Below, piece after piece: positions 56,241 to 64,000 of a stretch of DNA of 64,000 bases; within the stretch, counting starts at the first letter, position 1, and each line of letters opens with the position of its first letter. The DNA comes from Salipiger thiooxidans (GTDB lineage: Bacteria; Pseudomonadota; Alphaproteobacteria; Rhodobacterales; Rhodobacteraceae), in the NCBI RefSeq assembly GCF_900102075.1, contig NZ_FNAV01000002.1, positions 372,001 to 436,000 of the forward strand, in the 5' to 3' direction. Below the pieces are notes generated by a model. It did no database searches. It was not told where the DNA came from and worked only from the letters and a program-made list of their open reading frames with translations. Position numbers and translations under genes: made by a program.

Positions 56241-56609
56241 CTAGCGGTCCGAGGGATGGTTAACGCCGTCCGACCAGCCAATGGGCTCGTGCTCGGCCGG
56301 GTTCACCCCCTCGATCGCCCCCATGTTGACGCCGTATTCGTTCGGGTTCGACCGCCGCCGGTGGTACATGTAGATGCCGCAGACCGAGCAGAAATGGTGC
56401 TGCGCCGTCATCGTGCCGAACTGGTAAAGCGTCAGCGTCTCCGCCCCCGTCACCACCTCTACTCCGTCGAGCGGCGCCGTCACCGCGGGCGTGCCCCGGC
56501 GGCGGCAGTAGGAGCAGTCGCAGCGCCGCGCCGTCGCGAGCCCGTCGCTGAGCGTCACGCGCAGCTCGACCGCGCCACAGTGGCAGGTGACCTTGACCGG
56601 ATCCGTCAT
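56241..56609 (-). CDS. GFA-family (CENP-V/GFA) zinc protein
   Basis: 122-residue protein with the zinc-binding cysteine pattern CHCGAVEL, RRCDCSYCRRRG and HHFCSVCG. Related to glutathione-dependent formaldehyde-activating enzyme, though most such single-domain proteins have unknown function. It starts inside the stop codon of the rhomboid gene. Confidence 0.9.
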   Translation of the reverse strand: MTDPVKVTCHCGAVELRVTLSDGLATARRCDCSYCRRRGTPAVTAPLDGVEVVTGAETLTLYQFGTMTAQHHFCSVCGIYMYHRRRSNPNEYGVNMGAIEGVNPAEHEPIGWSDGVNHPSDR

Positions 56610-57355
56610 CGTTTGCGTCCTATCCTGGGAATGCGGGTGGTGTCGGCGTAGTTCATCGCCGGGTGCGGCGGGTGGCCGTGGTTGCGGTTCCAGTAGGCGG
56701 GGCCGCCCTTGCGCAGCCAGATCGGCAGGATCATCCCCATGCCCGCGACGAAGCCGCCGAGATGCGCCCAGTAGGCCACGCCACTGCCGTCGCCCTGCGC
56801 GCCGAACCCGCCCAGAAGCTGCAGCGCGAACCACACGGCCAGCAGGATCCACGCCGGCACCGGCAGGATCTTGAAGAAGATGATCAGGAAGATGAAGATG
56901 TCGACCCGCGCCTTCGGAAACAGCAGCAGGTAGCCCCCCATCACGCCCGCGATGGCGCCCGAGGCACCGACGGTGGGCACCGGCGACAGCGGCGCCGCGA
57001 GATAATGCGCGAGCCCCGCGATCACCCCGCAGCCGAGGTAGAAGGCAAGGTATCGCCCGTGGCCCAGCTCGTCCTCGATATTGTCGCCGAAGATGAAGAG
57101 GAACAGCATGTTGCCGGCAAGGTGCGCCAGCCCGCCATGCAGGAACATCGAAGTCAAGAGGCCCGGGATGCCGTCGCCCTGCGTCACCAGCGCCGGGATC
57201 AGCGCCCAGTCGTAGAAGAAGGCGCTGAGCGCGCGGTCGTCGCGGAACAGCGACCAGTAGCTGAAGAAGATGGCGATGTTCGCCACGATCAGGCCGTAGG
57301 TCACGTAGGGCGTGCGCCCCGAGGGGTTATGATCGCGGATCGGAAACATCGCCAT
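56606..57355 (-). CDS. Rhomboid family intramembrane serine protease
   Basis: 249 residues with six helices. The catalytic Ser is in VGASGAIAGVMGGYLLLFP (GxSG) and the His in WAHLGGFVAGMG. MFLHGGLAHLAGNMLFLFIFG carries the conserved HxxxN-like region. Overlaps the GFA-family gene by 4 bp. Confidence 0.9.
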   Translation of the reverse strand: MAMFPIRDHNPSGRTPYVTYGLIVANIAIFFSYWSLFRDDRALSAFFYDWALIPALVTQGDGIPGLLTSMFLHGGLAHLAGNMLFLFIFGDNIEDELGHGRYLAFYLGCGVIAGLAHYLAAPLSPVPTVGASGAIAGVMGGYLLLFPKARVDIFIFLIIFFKILPVPAWILLAVWFALQLLGGFGAQGDGSGVAYWAHLGGFVAGMGMILPIWLRKGGPAYWNRNHGHPPHPAMNYADTTRIPRIGRKR

Positions 57356-57422
57356 GACCTTGGCGCGAATTCCCGCCGCGTCAAGCGCGGTGGGCGCGGC
57401 ACCGGGCCGCGCCCCGCGAGGC

Positions 57423-60400
57423 TCACATGTTGCCGCCCAGAAGCGCCGCGTTGCCGCCCGAGGCGGTGGTGTCGATGCAGACGTGGCGTTCGGCCCGGGC
57501 GTGGCCGCGGTCGGGCTTGCCGGTGACCAGCGTCAGGATCGGACCGTCGCGCCGCGCGAGTGCCTGCCGGTAGGCGCGGCCGTTGGCTTCGTCGCCCCAC
57601 CAGATCGCCGCCGAGAAGCCCTCGACCTCGGCCAGCGCCTCGGGCGGCACCTTGCCGTGCGAGACCACCGCGACCCCGCCCAGCTTGCGGATGGCCTCGG
57701 CCTGCGCCGCGGCACAGTCCGAGCCCGGCCCGAGGCAGAGCACCGGCGGCCTCGCGAAGCTGGTGTACTGGTTGGCCTCCCCCGTCGGCCCCGGCAGCTC
57801 GGCGGTCGTGGGCGCCGGCGCATGTCCCGCCGCGTAGAGTGCCGAGGTGAGCCGCTCGGCGATGTCGCGGGTCGACCAGTTGCCCACCGGCCCCGCATGG
57901 GCGTGACGGCGGAAACGGTCGCAGTAGAGCGGCCCGCCGGCCTTGGGACCGGTGCCCGAGAGCCCCTCGCCGCCGAAGGGCTGGCTACCCACGATGGCGC
58001 CGATCTGGTTGCGGTTGACGTAGATGTTGCCCGCCTCGACGCGCTCGGTCACGTACTGCACCCGGTCGTCGATGCGGGTCTGCAGGCCGAAGGTCAGCCC
58101 GTAGCCGGTCTCGTTGATGGCGTCGATCACGCTGTCGAGCTCATCGGCCTTGAAGGTGGCGAGGTGCAGCACGGGCCCGAAGATCTCGCGCTCCATCTCG
58201 GCGATGCCGTTGACCTTCAGGATCGCCGGGCCGATGAAATGGCCCTCGGCGGGCACCTCGCGCTCGGCGATGACACGCCCCTCGGCGCGGGCGGCGGCGA
58301 CATAGGCGGCGATGGCTTCCCGAGCTTCCGCATCGATCACCGGGCCCACGTCGGTCGCCAGATCCCACGGCTGGCCGAGTGTCAGCGCCTCCATGGCACC
58401 GATCAGCATCTCGGTCACGTGCGGGGCGATGTCCTCCTGCAGGTACAGGCAGCGCAGCGCCGAGCAGCGCTGGCCCGCCGACTGGAAGGCCGATTCCACC
58501 ACCGCGCGCACCGCCTGTTCCGGCAGCGCCGTGCTGTCGACGATCATGGCGTTGAGCCCGCCGGTCTCGGCGATGAAGGGCGTGCCGGGCGCGAGGTGCT
58601 CGGCGATGGACCGGTGGATGATCTGCGCGGTCTCGGTCGAGCCGGTGAAGGCCACCCCGGCCACCACAGGGGTCGAGGTCAGCGCCGCACCCACGTCGCC
58701 CTCCCCCGGCAGAAGCTGCAGCGCGCTCGCCGGCACCCCGGCCTCGTGCAGGAGCTGCACCGCGCGCCAGGCGATAAGCGAGGTCTGCTCGGCCGGTTTC
58801 GCCAGCACGCCGTTGCCCGCCGCCAGCGCCGCGGCGATCTGGCCGGTGAAGATGGCGAGCGGGAAGTTCCACGGCGAGATGCAGGCGAAGATGCCCTGGG
58901 GTGCCGCCTGCGCGGCGCCCTTGTCGGCGCTGCGGGCGGCGTAGTAGCGCAGGAAGTCCACCGCCTCGCGCAGTTCGGCCACGGCGTCCATCTGGGTCTT
59001 GCCCGCCTCTCGGTGCAGCAGCGCGAAGAGCTCGCCGTAATGCGCCTCGTAGAGGTCGGCCGCCTTGGTCAGCACTTCGGCGCGCGTGGCCGCGGGCGTG
59101 TCCCAGACCTGCGCCGCCCCGGCAGCGGCGGCAACGGTCGCGGCGGTGGCACGGGTGACCTCGCCCACGATGTCCGAGGGGTCGGCCGGGTTCGCCACCG
59201 GCACCGCGGCACCGGCCTCGGCCTCTGCGGCGACCAGCGGGCCCGCCTGCCAGCGCTGCGACCGGAACGGCATGCGCGCGGCGTCGATCGCGGCCAGCGT
59301 CGGGCGATGGGTCAGGTCGAATCCCCTGGAGTTCTCGCGCTCGGGCCGGAACAGCGCCGGGCCGCGCGCCAGCGGGCGCCGGTCGCTCGCTTCGAAGGGA
59401 TCGGTGGCCACCGTCTCGGGCGGCACGCTCTCGTCGACGATCTGGTTCACGAAGGACGAGTTGGCGCCGTTCTCGAGCAGGCGGCGCACGAGATAGGCCA
59501 GCAGGTCGCGATGCGCGCCCACGGGCGCGTAGATCCGGCAACGCGTGCCTGCGTCCTTGTGCACGATGCCGTGCAGGGTCTCGCCCATGCCGTGCAGGCG
59601 CTGGAACTCGAAGGCGTCGGTGTCGGTCGCCATGTGCAGCACGGCGGCCACGGTGTGGGCGTTGTGCGTGGCGAACTGCGGGTAGATGCGGTCGGTCATG
59701 CCCAGCAGCTTGCGGGCGTTGGCGATGTAGGAAACGTCGCTGTGCGGCTTCGAGGTGAAGACCGGGAAGCCGTCGAGCCCCATGACCTGCGCGCGCTTGA
59801 TCTCGGTGTCCCAGTAGGCGCCCTTGACCAGCCGCACCATGATGCGCCGGTCATGCGCCTCGGCCAGCGCATAGAGCCAGTCGAGCGTTTCGGAGGCGCG
59901 CAGCCCGTAGGCCTGCACCACCACGCCGAACCCGTCCCAGCCGCCCAGCGACGGCGCGGCGAAGGCCGCCCCGATGACGTCGAGCGACAGCGACAGGCGG
60001 TCGGCCTCCTCGGCGTCGATGTTGAGCCCGATGCCCGCCGCCTTGGCCTCTTCGCAGAGCTGCTGCAGGCGCGGCACCAGCACTTCCATGACGCTGTCCC
60101 TCTGCGCCTCCTCGTAGCGCGGGAACAGCGCCGAGAGCTTGACCGAGATGCCCGGATTGTCGCGGATGTCGCGCGCCTTGGCGGCCTTGGCGATGGCGGT
60201 GATGGCCTTGGAATAGGCGTCGAGGTAGCGCAGCGCGTCGGCCTCGGTGCGGGCAGCCTCGCCCAGCATGTCGTAGCTGTAGGTGTAGCCCTTGGCCTCC
60301 ATGGCGCTGCCGCGCTTCATCGCCTTCTCGATGGTCTCGCCCAGCACGAACTGCGCGCCCATCTCCTTCATGGCGCGTCCCACGGCGGTGCGGATCACCG

Positions 60401-60866
60401 GCTCGCCGAGGCGTTTCATGGCGCTGCGCAGGTGGCCGGCGGGCCCGGGCCGTGCGGCCGGGTCGAGCACCTTGCCGGTCAGCATCAACGCCCAGGTCGA
60501 GGCGTTGACCAGCGGCGAGGACGAGCGGCCCATGTGCCGCCCCCAGTCGGACGGCGCGATCTTGTCCTCGATCAGCGCGTCGATGGTCTCGGCATCCGGC
60601 ACCCGCAGCAGCGCCTCTGCGAGGCACATCAGCGCGATGCCCTCGTCGGTCGAGAGGCCATACTCGGCGAGGAAGACCTCCATCAGCCCGGGCTTGGTGC
60701 TGGCGCGGATGCCGCGCACCAGCTGCGCCGCCCGCGCCGAGATGGCGCTCCGGTCCTCGGGCGACAGCGCGGCCTGCTCGCGCAAGCGCGCAACGGTCGC
60801 GTCCTCGTCCGCGTACATGTTCTGATCGATGAGCTGACGAAGGTCGGGGGCGATGTCTCGCGGCAT
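57423..60866 (-). CDS. putA: Bifunctional proline dehydrogenase / P5C dehydrogenase
   Basis: 1147-residue two-enzyme protein that oxidises proline to glutamate with channelled intermediate. The N-terminal proline dehydrogenase barrel shows VSVKLSALFPRYE and MVRLVKGAYWD. The P5C dehydrogenase half has the catalytic Cys in SAGQRCSALRCLYL and the Glu in IAETGGLNAM. No ribbon-helix-helix DNA-binding domain is present at the N-terminus, unlike the 1320-residue E. coli PutA, so regulation must be separate. It is divergent from the Lrp-type gene. Confidence 0.97.
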   Translation of the reverse strand: MPRDIAPDLRQLIDQNMYADEDATVARLREQAALSPEDRSAISARAAQLVRGIRASTKPGLMEVFLAEYGLSTDEGIALMCLAEALLRVPDAETIDALIEDKIAPSDWGRHMGRSSSPLVNASTWALMLTGKVLDPAARPGPAGHLRSAMKRLGEPVIRTAVGRAMKEMGAQFVLGETIEKAMKRGSAMEAKGYTYSYDMLGEAARTEADALRYLDAYSKAITAIAKAAKARDIRDNPGISVKLSALFPRYEEAQRDSVMEVLVPRLQQLCEEAKAAGIGLNIDAEEADRLSLSLDVIGAAFAAPSLGGWDGFGVVVQAYGLRASETLDWLYALAEAHDRRIMVRLVKGAYWDTEIKRAQVMGLDGFPVFTSKPHSDVSYIANARKLLGMTDRIYPQFATHNAHTVAAVLHMATDTDAFEFQRLHGMGETLHGIVHKDAGTRCRIYAPVGAHRDLLAYLVRRLLENGANSSFVNQIVDESVPPETVATDPFEASDRRPLARGPALFRPERENSRGFDLTHRPTLAAIDAARMPFRSQRWQAGPLVAAEAEAGAAVPVANPADPSDIVGEVTRATAATVAAAAGAAQVWDTPAATRAEVLTKAADLYEAHYGELFALLHREAGKTQMDAVAELREAVDFLRYYAARSADKGAAQAAPQGIFACISPWNFPLAIFTGQIAAALAAGNGVLAKPAEQTSLIAWRAVQLLHEAGVPASALQLLPGEGDVGAALTSTPVVAGVAFTGSTETAQIIHRSIAEHLAPGTPFIAETGGLNAMIVDSTALPEQAVRAVVESAFQSAGQRCSALRCLYLQEDIAPHVTEMLIGAMEALTLGQPWDLATDVGPVIDAEAREAIAAYVAAARAEGRVIAEREVPAEGHFIGPAILKVNGIAEMEREIFGPVLHLATFKADELDSVIDAINETGYGLTFGLQTRIDDRVQYVTERVEAGNIYVNRNQIGAIVGSQPFGGEGLSGTGPKAGGPLYCDRFRRHAHAGPVGNWSTRDIAERLTSALYAAGHAPAPTTAELPGPTGEANQYTSFARPPVLCLGPGSDCAAAQAEAIRKLGGVAVVSHGKVPPEALAEVEGFSAAIWWGDEANGRAYRQALARRDGPILTLVTGKPDRGHARAERHVCIDTTASGGNAALLGGNM

Positions 60867-60908
60867 GCAATCTCTCCGGTGATTTTCCCCATCATACAGT
60901 GGCGTTCG

Positions 60909-60954
60909 CAGTCTGTTTGACTTATTACTGCGAAATGACAGACTGAATCGTCTG
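60909..60954. promoter_or_regulatory. Inverted repeats between putA and putR
   Basis: CAGTCTGT (60909-60916) and ACAGACTG (60938-60945) are perfect inverted 8-mers with a 21-base spacer. The second overlaps CAGAC-N6-GTCTG (60939-60954). They cover most of the 106 bp divergent region and are likely binding sites for the Lrp-type regulator. Confidence 0.6.
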
Positions 60955-60972
60955 AAAAACCGAGGAAACGCA

Positions 60973-61458
60973 ATGCAAGCCGAGCACGAAGGCTACGACC
61001 GCTTCGACCGGGCGATTCTGACCACGCTGGCGGCCGAGGGCCGGGTCTCGATCACCGAGCTTGCGCGCCGGATCGGCCTGTCGAAAAGCCCCACGCAGGC
61101 GCGTCTGCGCCGGCTCGAGGAGCTGGGCGTCATCCGTGGCTACCGGGCGATCCTCGACCCGATCCGGCTGGGGCTCGACCACGTGGCCTTCGTCGAAGTG
61201 CGCATGTTCGACACCCGCGAGAGCTCGCTGGCCGAGTTCAACAACGCCGTCGCCGCCATCCCCGAAATCGAGCAGGTGCACCTGATCGCCGGCAACTTCG
61301 ACTACCTTCTTAAGGTGCGCACCGCCGACATGCGCGACTACCGGCGGGTGCTGGCCGAGAAGATCTCGACCTTGCCGCATGTCTCGACGACCTCGACCTA
61401 CGTCGCGATGCAGGCGGTCAAGGAAGACGGCATCGCGCAACCGCCGGGCACCGCCTGA
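60973..61458 (+). CDS. putR: Lrp/AsnC-type proline regulator
   Basis: 161-residue regulator with an N-terminal HTH (DRAILTTLAAEGRVSITELA, ARRIGLSKSPTQARLRRLEE) and a C-terminal RAM ligand domain (HVAFVEVRMFD, HLIAGNFDYLLKVRTADM). Divergent position next to putA is the standard PutR arrangement in Alphaproteobacteria, where PutR activates putA with proline. Confidence 0.94.
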   Translation: MQAEHEGYDRFDRAILTTLAAEGRVSITELARRIGLSKSPTQARLRRLEELGVIRGYRAILDPIRLGLDHVAFVEVRMFDTRESSLAEFNNAVAAIPEIEQVHLIAGNFDYLLKVRTADMRDYRRVLAEKISTLPHVSTTSTYVAMQAVKEDGIAQPPGTA

Positions 61459-61522
61459 GCTACCGCGACAGGCACCGCCGGCTCTGGTCAACCGCGCGGA
61501 ATTCCGGCAAGACAGGGACCGG

Positions 61523-61606
61523 GCCCGCGTGGTGGAATGGTAGACACAGGGGACTTAAAATCCCTAGCCGTATGGCGTGCCGGTTCGAGTCCGGCCGCGG
61601 GTACCA
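61523..61606 (+). tRNA. tRNA-Leu (anticodon TAA)
   Basis: 84 nt including encoded CCA. Anticodon arm GGGGA-CTTAAAA-TCCCT, short variable arm GCC-GTAT-GGC, T arm GCCGG-TTCGAGT-CCGGC, acceptor GCCCGCG with CGCGGGT (1:72 is G:U), then ACCA. Reads TTA and TTG codons, which are rare in such a GC-rich genome. Confidence 0.95.
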
Positions 61607-61963
61607 CTTAGGACGCCCCGTCGGGTGTCCGCTGCCTTCATTGACAGATCCTGTGAGCCCGCCCATCGCCCTGACGGAGGCTGCGCAGGTTCCCCCACTC
61701 CGCCACGCAACGTGGGTCGGGCCGTGCCTTCGTCGCCCATGAACATGACCGACGGGTCGTTAGCGTCGTCGGAAGCCATGCGGCACCGCGGTGCCGCGTT
61801 CGCGCGGTCACGCATGCGGACGGCGCTGTGGGTCGGCGAGAATACCGAGCCTACGACGGAGACCCCGGCGCCGGTCTGCGAGGGCAGCAGGTCGCGCCGG
61901 GCGGTCACCGCCGCCCGCCGATCAGGACCCGGACGCCCTCGAAAGGACGTCCGGAACCCTCGC
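61607..61963. other. Non-coding stretch between tRNA-Leu and hisB
   Basis: About 357 bp. In many relatives hisH follows hisB on this side. Here no his gene is found, and open frames show no recognisable protein. Confidence 0.55.
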
Positions 61964-62551
61964 TCAGAGCATGCCTTTGGTCGAGGGGATCGCGTCGCCC
62001 TTGCGGGGATCGGGTTCCACCGCCTCGCGCAGCGCGCGGGCAACGGCCTTGAAGGCGGCCTCGGCGATGTGGTGCGAGTTGACGCCGTGCAGCTGGTCCA
62101 CGTGCAGCGTGATACCGCCGTGGGTCGAAAGCGCCTGGAAGAATTCGCGCACCAGCTCGGTGTCGAAGCTGCCGATCTTCTCGGTCGGCAGGTCCACGTT
62201 CCAGATCAGGAAGGGCCGCGCCGACAGGTCCAGCGCCGCACGCACCAGCGAGTCGTCCATCGGCAGCAGGCACGCACCGTAGCGGCGGATGCCCCGCTTG
62301 TCGCCGAGCGCCTGCACCAGCGCCTGCCCCAAAGCGATGCCGGTGTCCTCGACCGTGTGGTGGTCGTCGATGTGGTAGTCGCCCTTGGCCCGGATCGTCA
62401 TGTCGATGAGCGAATGCCGCGACAGCTGGTCGAGCATGTGGTCGAAGAACCCCACCCCGGTCTGGTTGTCGTAGCTGCCCGTCCCATCGAGGTCGATGCT
62501 GACCTCGATCTCGGTTTCGGCGGTCTTGCGGGCGATGCTGGCCTTGCGCAT
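61964..62551 (-). CDS. hisB: Imidazoleglycerol-phosphate dehydratase
   Basis: 195-residue single-function HisB. The two metal-binding histidine motifs are present: [16 protein letters not shown] and [17 protein letters not shown] with the later [19 protein letters not shown] and the repeat [10 protein letters not shown]. Acts in histidine synthesis. It is not followed by hisH-hisA-hisF in this window. Confidence 0.96.
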   Translation of the reverse strand: MRKASIARKTAETEIEVSIDLDGTGSYDNQTGVGFFDHMLDQLSRHSLIDMTIRAKGDYHIDDHHTVEDTGIALGQALVQALGDKRGIRRYGACLLPMDDSLVRAALDLSARPFLIWNVDLPTEKIGSFDTELVREFFQALSTHGGITLHVDQLHGVNSHHIAEAAFKAVARALREAVEPDPRKGDAIPSTKGML

Positions 62552-62675
62552 GGGCTCACTCCTCGGCTGTGGCGCCGCTTATAGGCAAGGCCGCAGGGGC
62601 CGCCAAGCAGGCACCGCGCGTCTCTTGTGCGGGCGTGTCGTCTGTGCCAGCTTGCCGCCCAACAAGGAGACCGCC

Positions 62676-62915
62676 ATGACCACCTGCGTATTCGTCCAGA
62701 TCCGTTGCAAACCGGGCACCACCTACAAGGTCGCCGAGGACATTGCGCTGCGCGAGATCCACTCCGAGCTTTATTCGACCTCGGGCGAATGGGACCTGCT
62801 GGTCAAGCTCTACATCCCCGATGACCGCGACATCGGCCATTACATCAACGAGAACCTCGCCGACGTGGCGGGGATCGAGCGGACCCTCACGACGCTGACC
62901 TTCAAGGCGTTCTGA
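62676..62915 (+). CDS. Stand-alone RAM (Lrp/AsnC ligand-binding) domain protein
   Basis: 79 residues: CVFVQIRCKPGTTYKVAEDI, LYSTSGEWDLLVKLYIPDD and ERTLTTLTFKAF. This is the ligand/oligomerisation domain of Lrp regulators without any HTH. The AAGGAG ribosome site is good. Such proteins can form decamers with or modulate full-length Lrp proteins. Target unknown. The putR gene is 1.2 kb away. Confidence 0.88.
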   Translation: MTTCVFVQIRCKPGTTYKVAEDIALREIHSELYSTSGEWDLLVKLYIPDDRDIGHYINENLADVAGIERTLTTLTFKAF

Positions 62916-63363
62916 GGCGGCTTTTCCGGGCGTTTGCGCCCGGGTGACGCGCCACTGCGGGGAACACGGAAGACGTCCTTTGCGCCCTCCCCGGACCACC
63001 CGGATGCACAGCTCGCTCGGGCGGCCTCGTGCGGCGCAAGGCGCGCCCGGATGCGCTGCGGCACGAGACGCGCGCCCGTCAAGGATCAGGGCGCGACCGG
63101 CCGTGAGGACCAGATCCCGGTTGGGGCAAGCCGGCCCCAAGCGCACCCGCGGATCCGGACCGGAACGAAACGCTGGCGCGGGGTGATGCGCTTGTGAACG
63201 GTCTGCCGCCCCGGCCAGAGGACAGGAGTCGCCTGCCCCTCCCCGGTCGTTCCCCGCAGCGCGGCCCTCCCCACCGAATTGGACCGGCAAAAACGTCCGC
63301 GCAAAGCAAAAACCCCGCGCCACGGCGCGGGGTTCTCGTGTCTCTCGGGACGTCGGGCGCGGA
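62916..63363. other. Intergenic stretch before sodB
   Basis: About 450 bp with no supported gene. It holds the sodB terminator. Overlapping minus-strand frames are GC-driven. Confidence 0.6.
63307..63334 (-). terminator. Intrinsic terminator of sodB
   Basis: AACCCCGCGCC (63311-63321) pairs with GGCGCGGGGTT (63324-63334). On the minus strand it is followed by a run of T. It lies 29 bp beyond the sodB stop. Confidence 0.88.
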
Positions 63364-63963
63364 TCACATGCGCGAGGCGACGTTTTCCCAGTTGACCAGG
63401 TTGTCGAGGAAGTTGGCCAGGTAGGCCGGGCGCTTGTTGCGGAAGTCGATGTAGTAGGAGTGCTCCCACACGTCGCAGCCGAGCAGCGCGGTCTGGCCGA
63501 AGCAGAGCGGGTTCACGCCGTTCTCGGTCTTGGTGATCTTGAGGCCACCGTCGGTGTCCTTGACCAGCCACGCCCAGCCCGAGCCGAACTGGCCGGCGCC
63601 GGCAGCGGAGAAGTCTTCCTTGAACTTCTCGACCGAGCCGAAGCTCTCTTTCAGGGCCGCTTCCAGCTCGGAGGGCATGGCGTTGTCGCCGGCACCCATC
63701 ATTTCCCAGAACTGGGCGTGGTTCCAATGCTGGGAGGCGTTGTTGAAGAGCCCCGACTGCGCCACGGCACCGGCGTCGTAGGTGCCCTTGACGATCTCTT
63801 CCAGCGACTTGTCAGCCCACTCGGTCCCGTCGATCAGCTTGTTCAGCGTGGTGACGTAGGCGTTGTGGTGCAGGTCGTGGTGATACTCCAGCGTCTCCTT
63901 GGACATGCCCTTGGAGGCGAGAGCGTCGTGGGCGTAGGGAAGATCGGGAAGTTCGAAAGCCAT
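63364..63963 (-). CDS. sodB: Superoxide dismutase (Fe/Mn type)
   Basis: 199-residue cytoplasmic superoxide dismutase. The four metal ligands lie in YHHDLHHNAYV, NHAQFWEMM region (HWNHAQFW) and DVWEHSYYIDFRNKRPAYL. The residues GSGWAWLVKD and GAGQFGSGW follow the Fe-type pattern. It starts 37 bp inside the window edge, and the promoter is outside or at the edge. Confidence 0.96.
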   Translation of the reverse strand: MAFELPDLPYAHDALASKGMSKETLEYHHDLHHNAYVTTLNKLIDGTEWADKSLEEIVKGTYDAGAVAQSGLFNNASQHWNHAQFWEMMGAGDNAMPSELEAALKESFGSVEKFKEDFSAAGAGQFGSGWAWLVKDTDGGLKITKTENGVNPLCFGQTALLGCDVWEHSYYIDFRNKRPAYLANFLDNLVNWENVASRM

Positions 63964-64000
63964 TGGTGCATCCTCTGGTCTTGAGTGAATTCGTAAGCCA

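Noticed and set aside
57354-60920. 1188-residue open frame antisense to putA
   Set aside because: Same shadow effect over the certain putA gene; no family features.
61564-62043. 159-residue minus-strand frame across tRNA-Leu and hisB 3' end
   Set aside because: It reads through the tRNA antisense and the hisB gene in another frame, so it is spurious.
62556-63323. 255-residue minus-strand frame before sodB
   Set aside because: It is antisense to the RAM-domain gene for much of its length and the rest is non-coding in composition.

Overview
This window is a GC-rich chromosomal segment from an alphaproteobacterium of the Rhodobacterales (roseobacter group). The call rests on a combination of features: the ctaC-ctaB-small ORF-ctaG-ctaE oxidase cluster, a type II Mn-dependent pyrophosphatase, ThyX instead of ThyA, plant-type GshA, a long PutA without an N-terminal DNA-binding domain next to a divergent Lrp-type regulator, an LdtR-like MarR regulator, and several small proteins familiar from this order. 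I cannot fix the genus from sequence alone. Gene density is high and most of the window is core metabolism and housekeeping.

Layout. 1-5.4 kb: 5' part of a CoA-transferase subunit A gene, an L,D-transpeptidase, topA and dprA, all on the minus strand. 5.6-10.8 kb: tldD, diverging from the aa3 oxidase cluster ctaC-ctaB-orf-ctaG-ctaE, with a perfect FNR-type box between them and a strong terminator behind ctaE. 10.8-15 kb (minus): histidine phosphatase, a coiled-coil membrane protein, a large OmpA-like protein, ubiA. 15-18.5 kb (plus): rsmE-GNAT-membrane protein-gshA, tightly packed. 18.5-20.8 kb: a 1.2 kb non-coding stretch with two copies of a ~120 bp repeat, then an anti-sigma-factor-like kinase and STAS antagonist, with a decayed partial copy of the kinase gene behind it. 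20.9-23.3 kb: thiolase, free methionine sulfoxide reductase, RluA-type pseudouridine synthase. 23.3-26.7 kb: a gene graveyard (glycosyltransferase, Hint-domain protein and alkylsulfatase remnants). 26.7-34.5 kb: aldehyde dehydrogenase, peroxiredoxin, MFS exporter, glyA, nadK, csbD (behind an EcfG-like promoter), VOC protein. 34.6-41.5 kb: exported hydratase-like protein, GST, prpE (with a cluster of TTTGCAAA-type sites upstream), malic enzyme maeB. 42-50.7 kb: ppaC, aldose epimerase, HAD phosphatase, MaoC hydratase, a FAD oxidase divergent from mnmD, DMT transporter, thyX, gloA, VWA-type secreted protein. 50.7-52.3 kb: a (CTCTGC)12 repeat, a tiny membrane protein behind a 20-bp palindrome, and an LdtR-like MarR regulator. 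52.3-57.4 kb: sdhE with a HTH regulator, aspartate aminotransferase, suhB, GFA-family protein, rhomboid protease. 57.4-64 kb: putA/putR, tRNA-Leu(TAA), hisB, a stand-alone RAM-domain protein and sodB.

How it fits together. The recognisable pathways are respiration (aa3 oxidase structural and assembly genes, sdhE, ubiA), acyl-CoA and C3/C4 metabolism (CoA-transferase, thiolase, prpE, maeB, MaoC hydratase), thiol and peroxide defence (gshA, GST, gloA, peroxiredoxin, sodB, fRMsr) and proline catabolism. No CRISPR array, intact prophage, intact insertion sequence or complete defence island is visible. The best leads are regulatory (FNR box, EcfG-like promoter, ScfR-type site cluster, put inverted repeats, unexplained palindromes) and genome-decay features, not a clear new multi-gene system.
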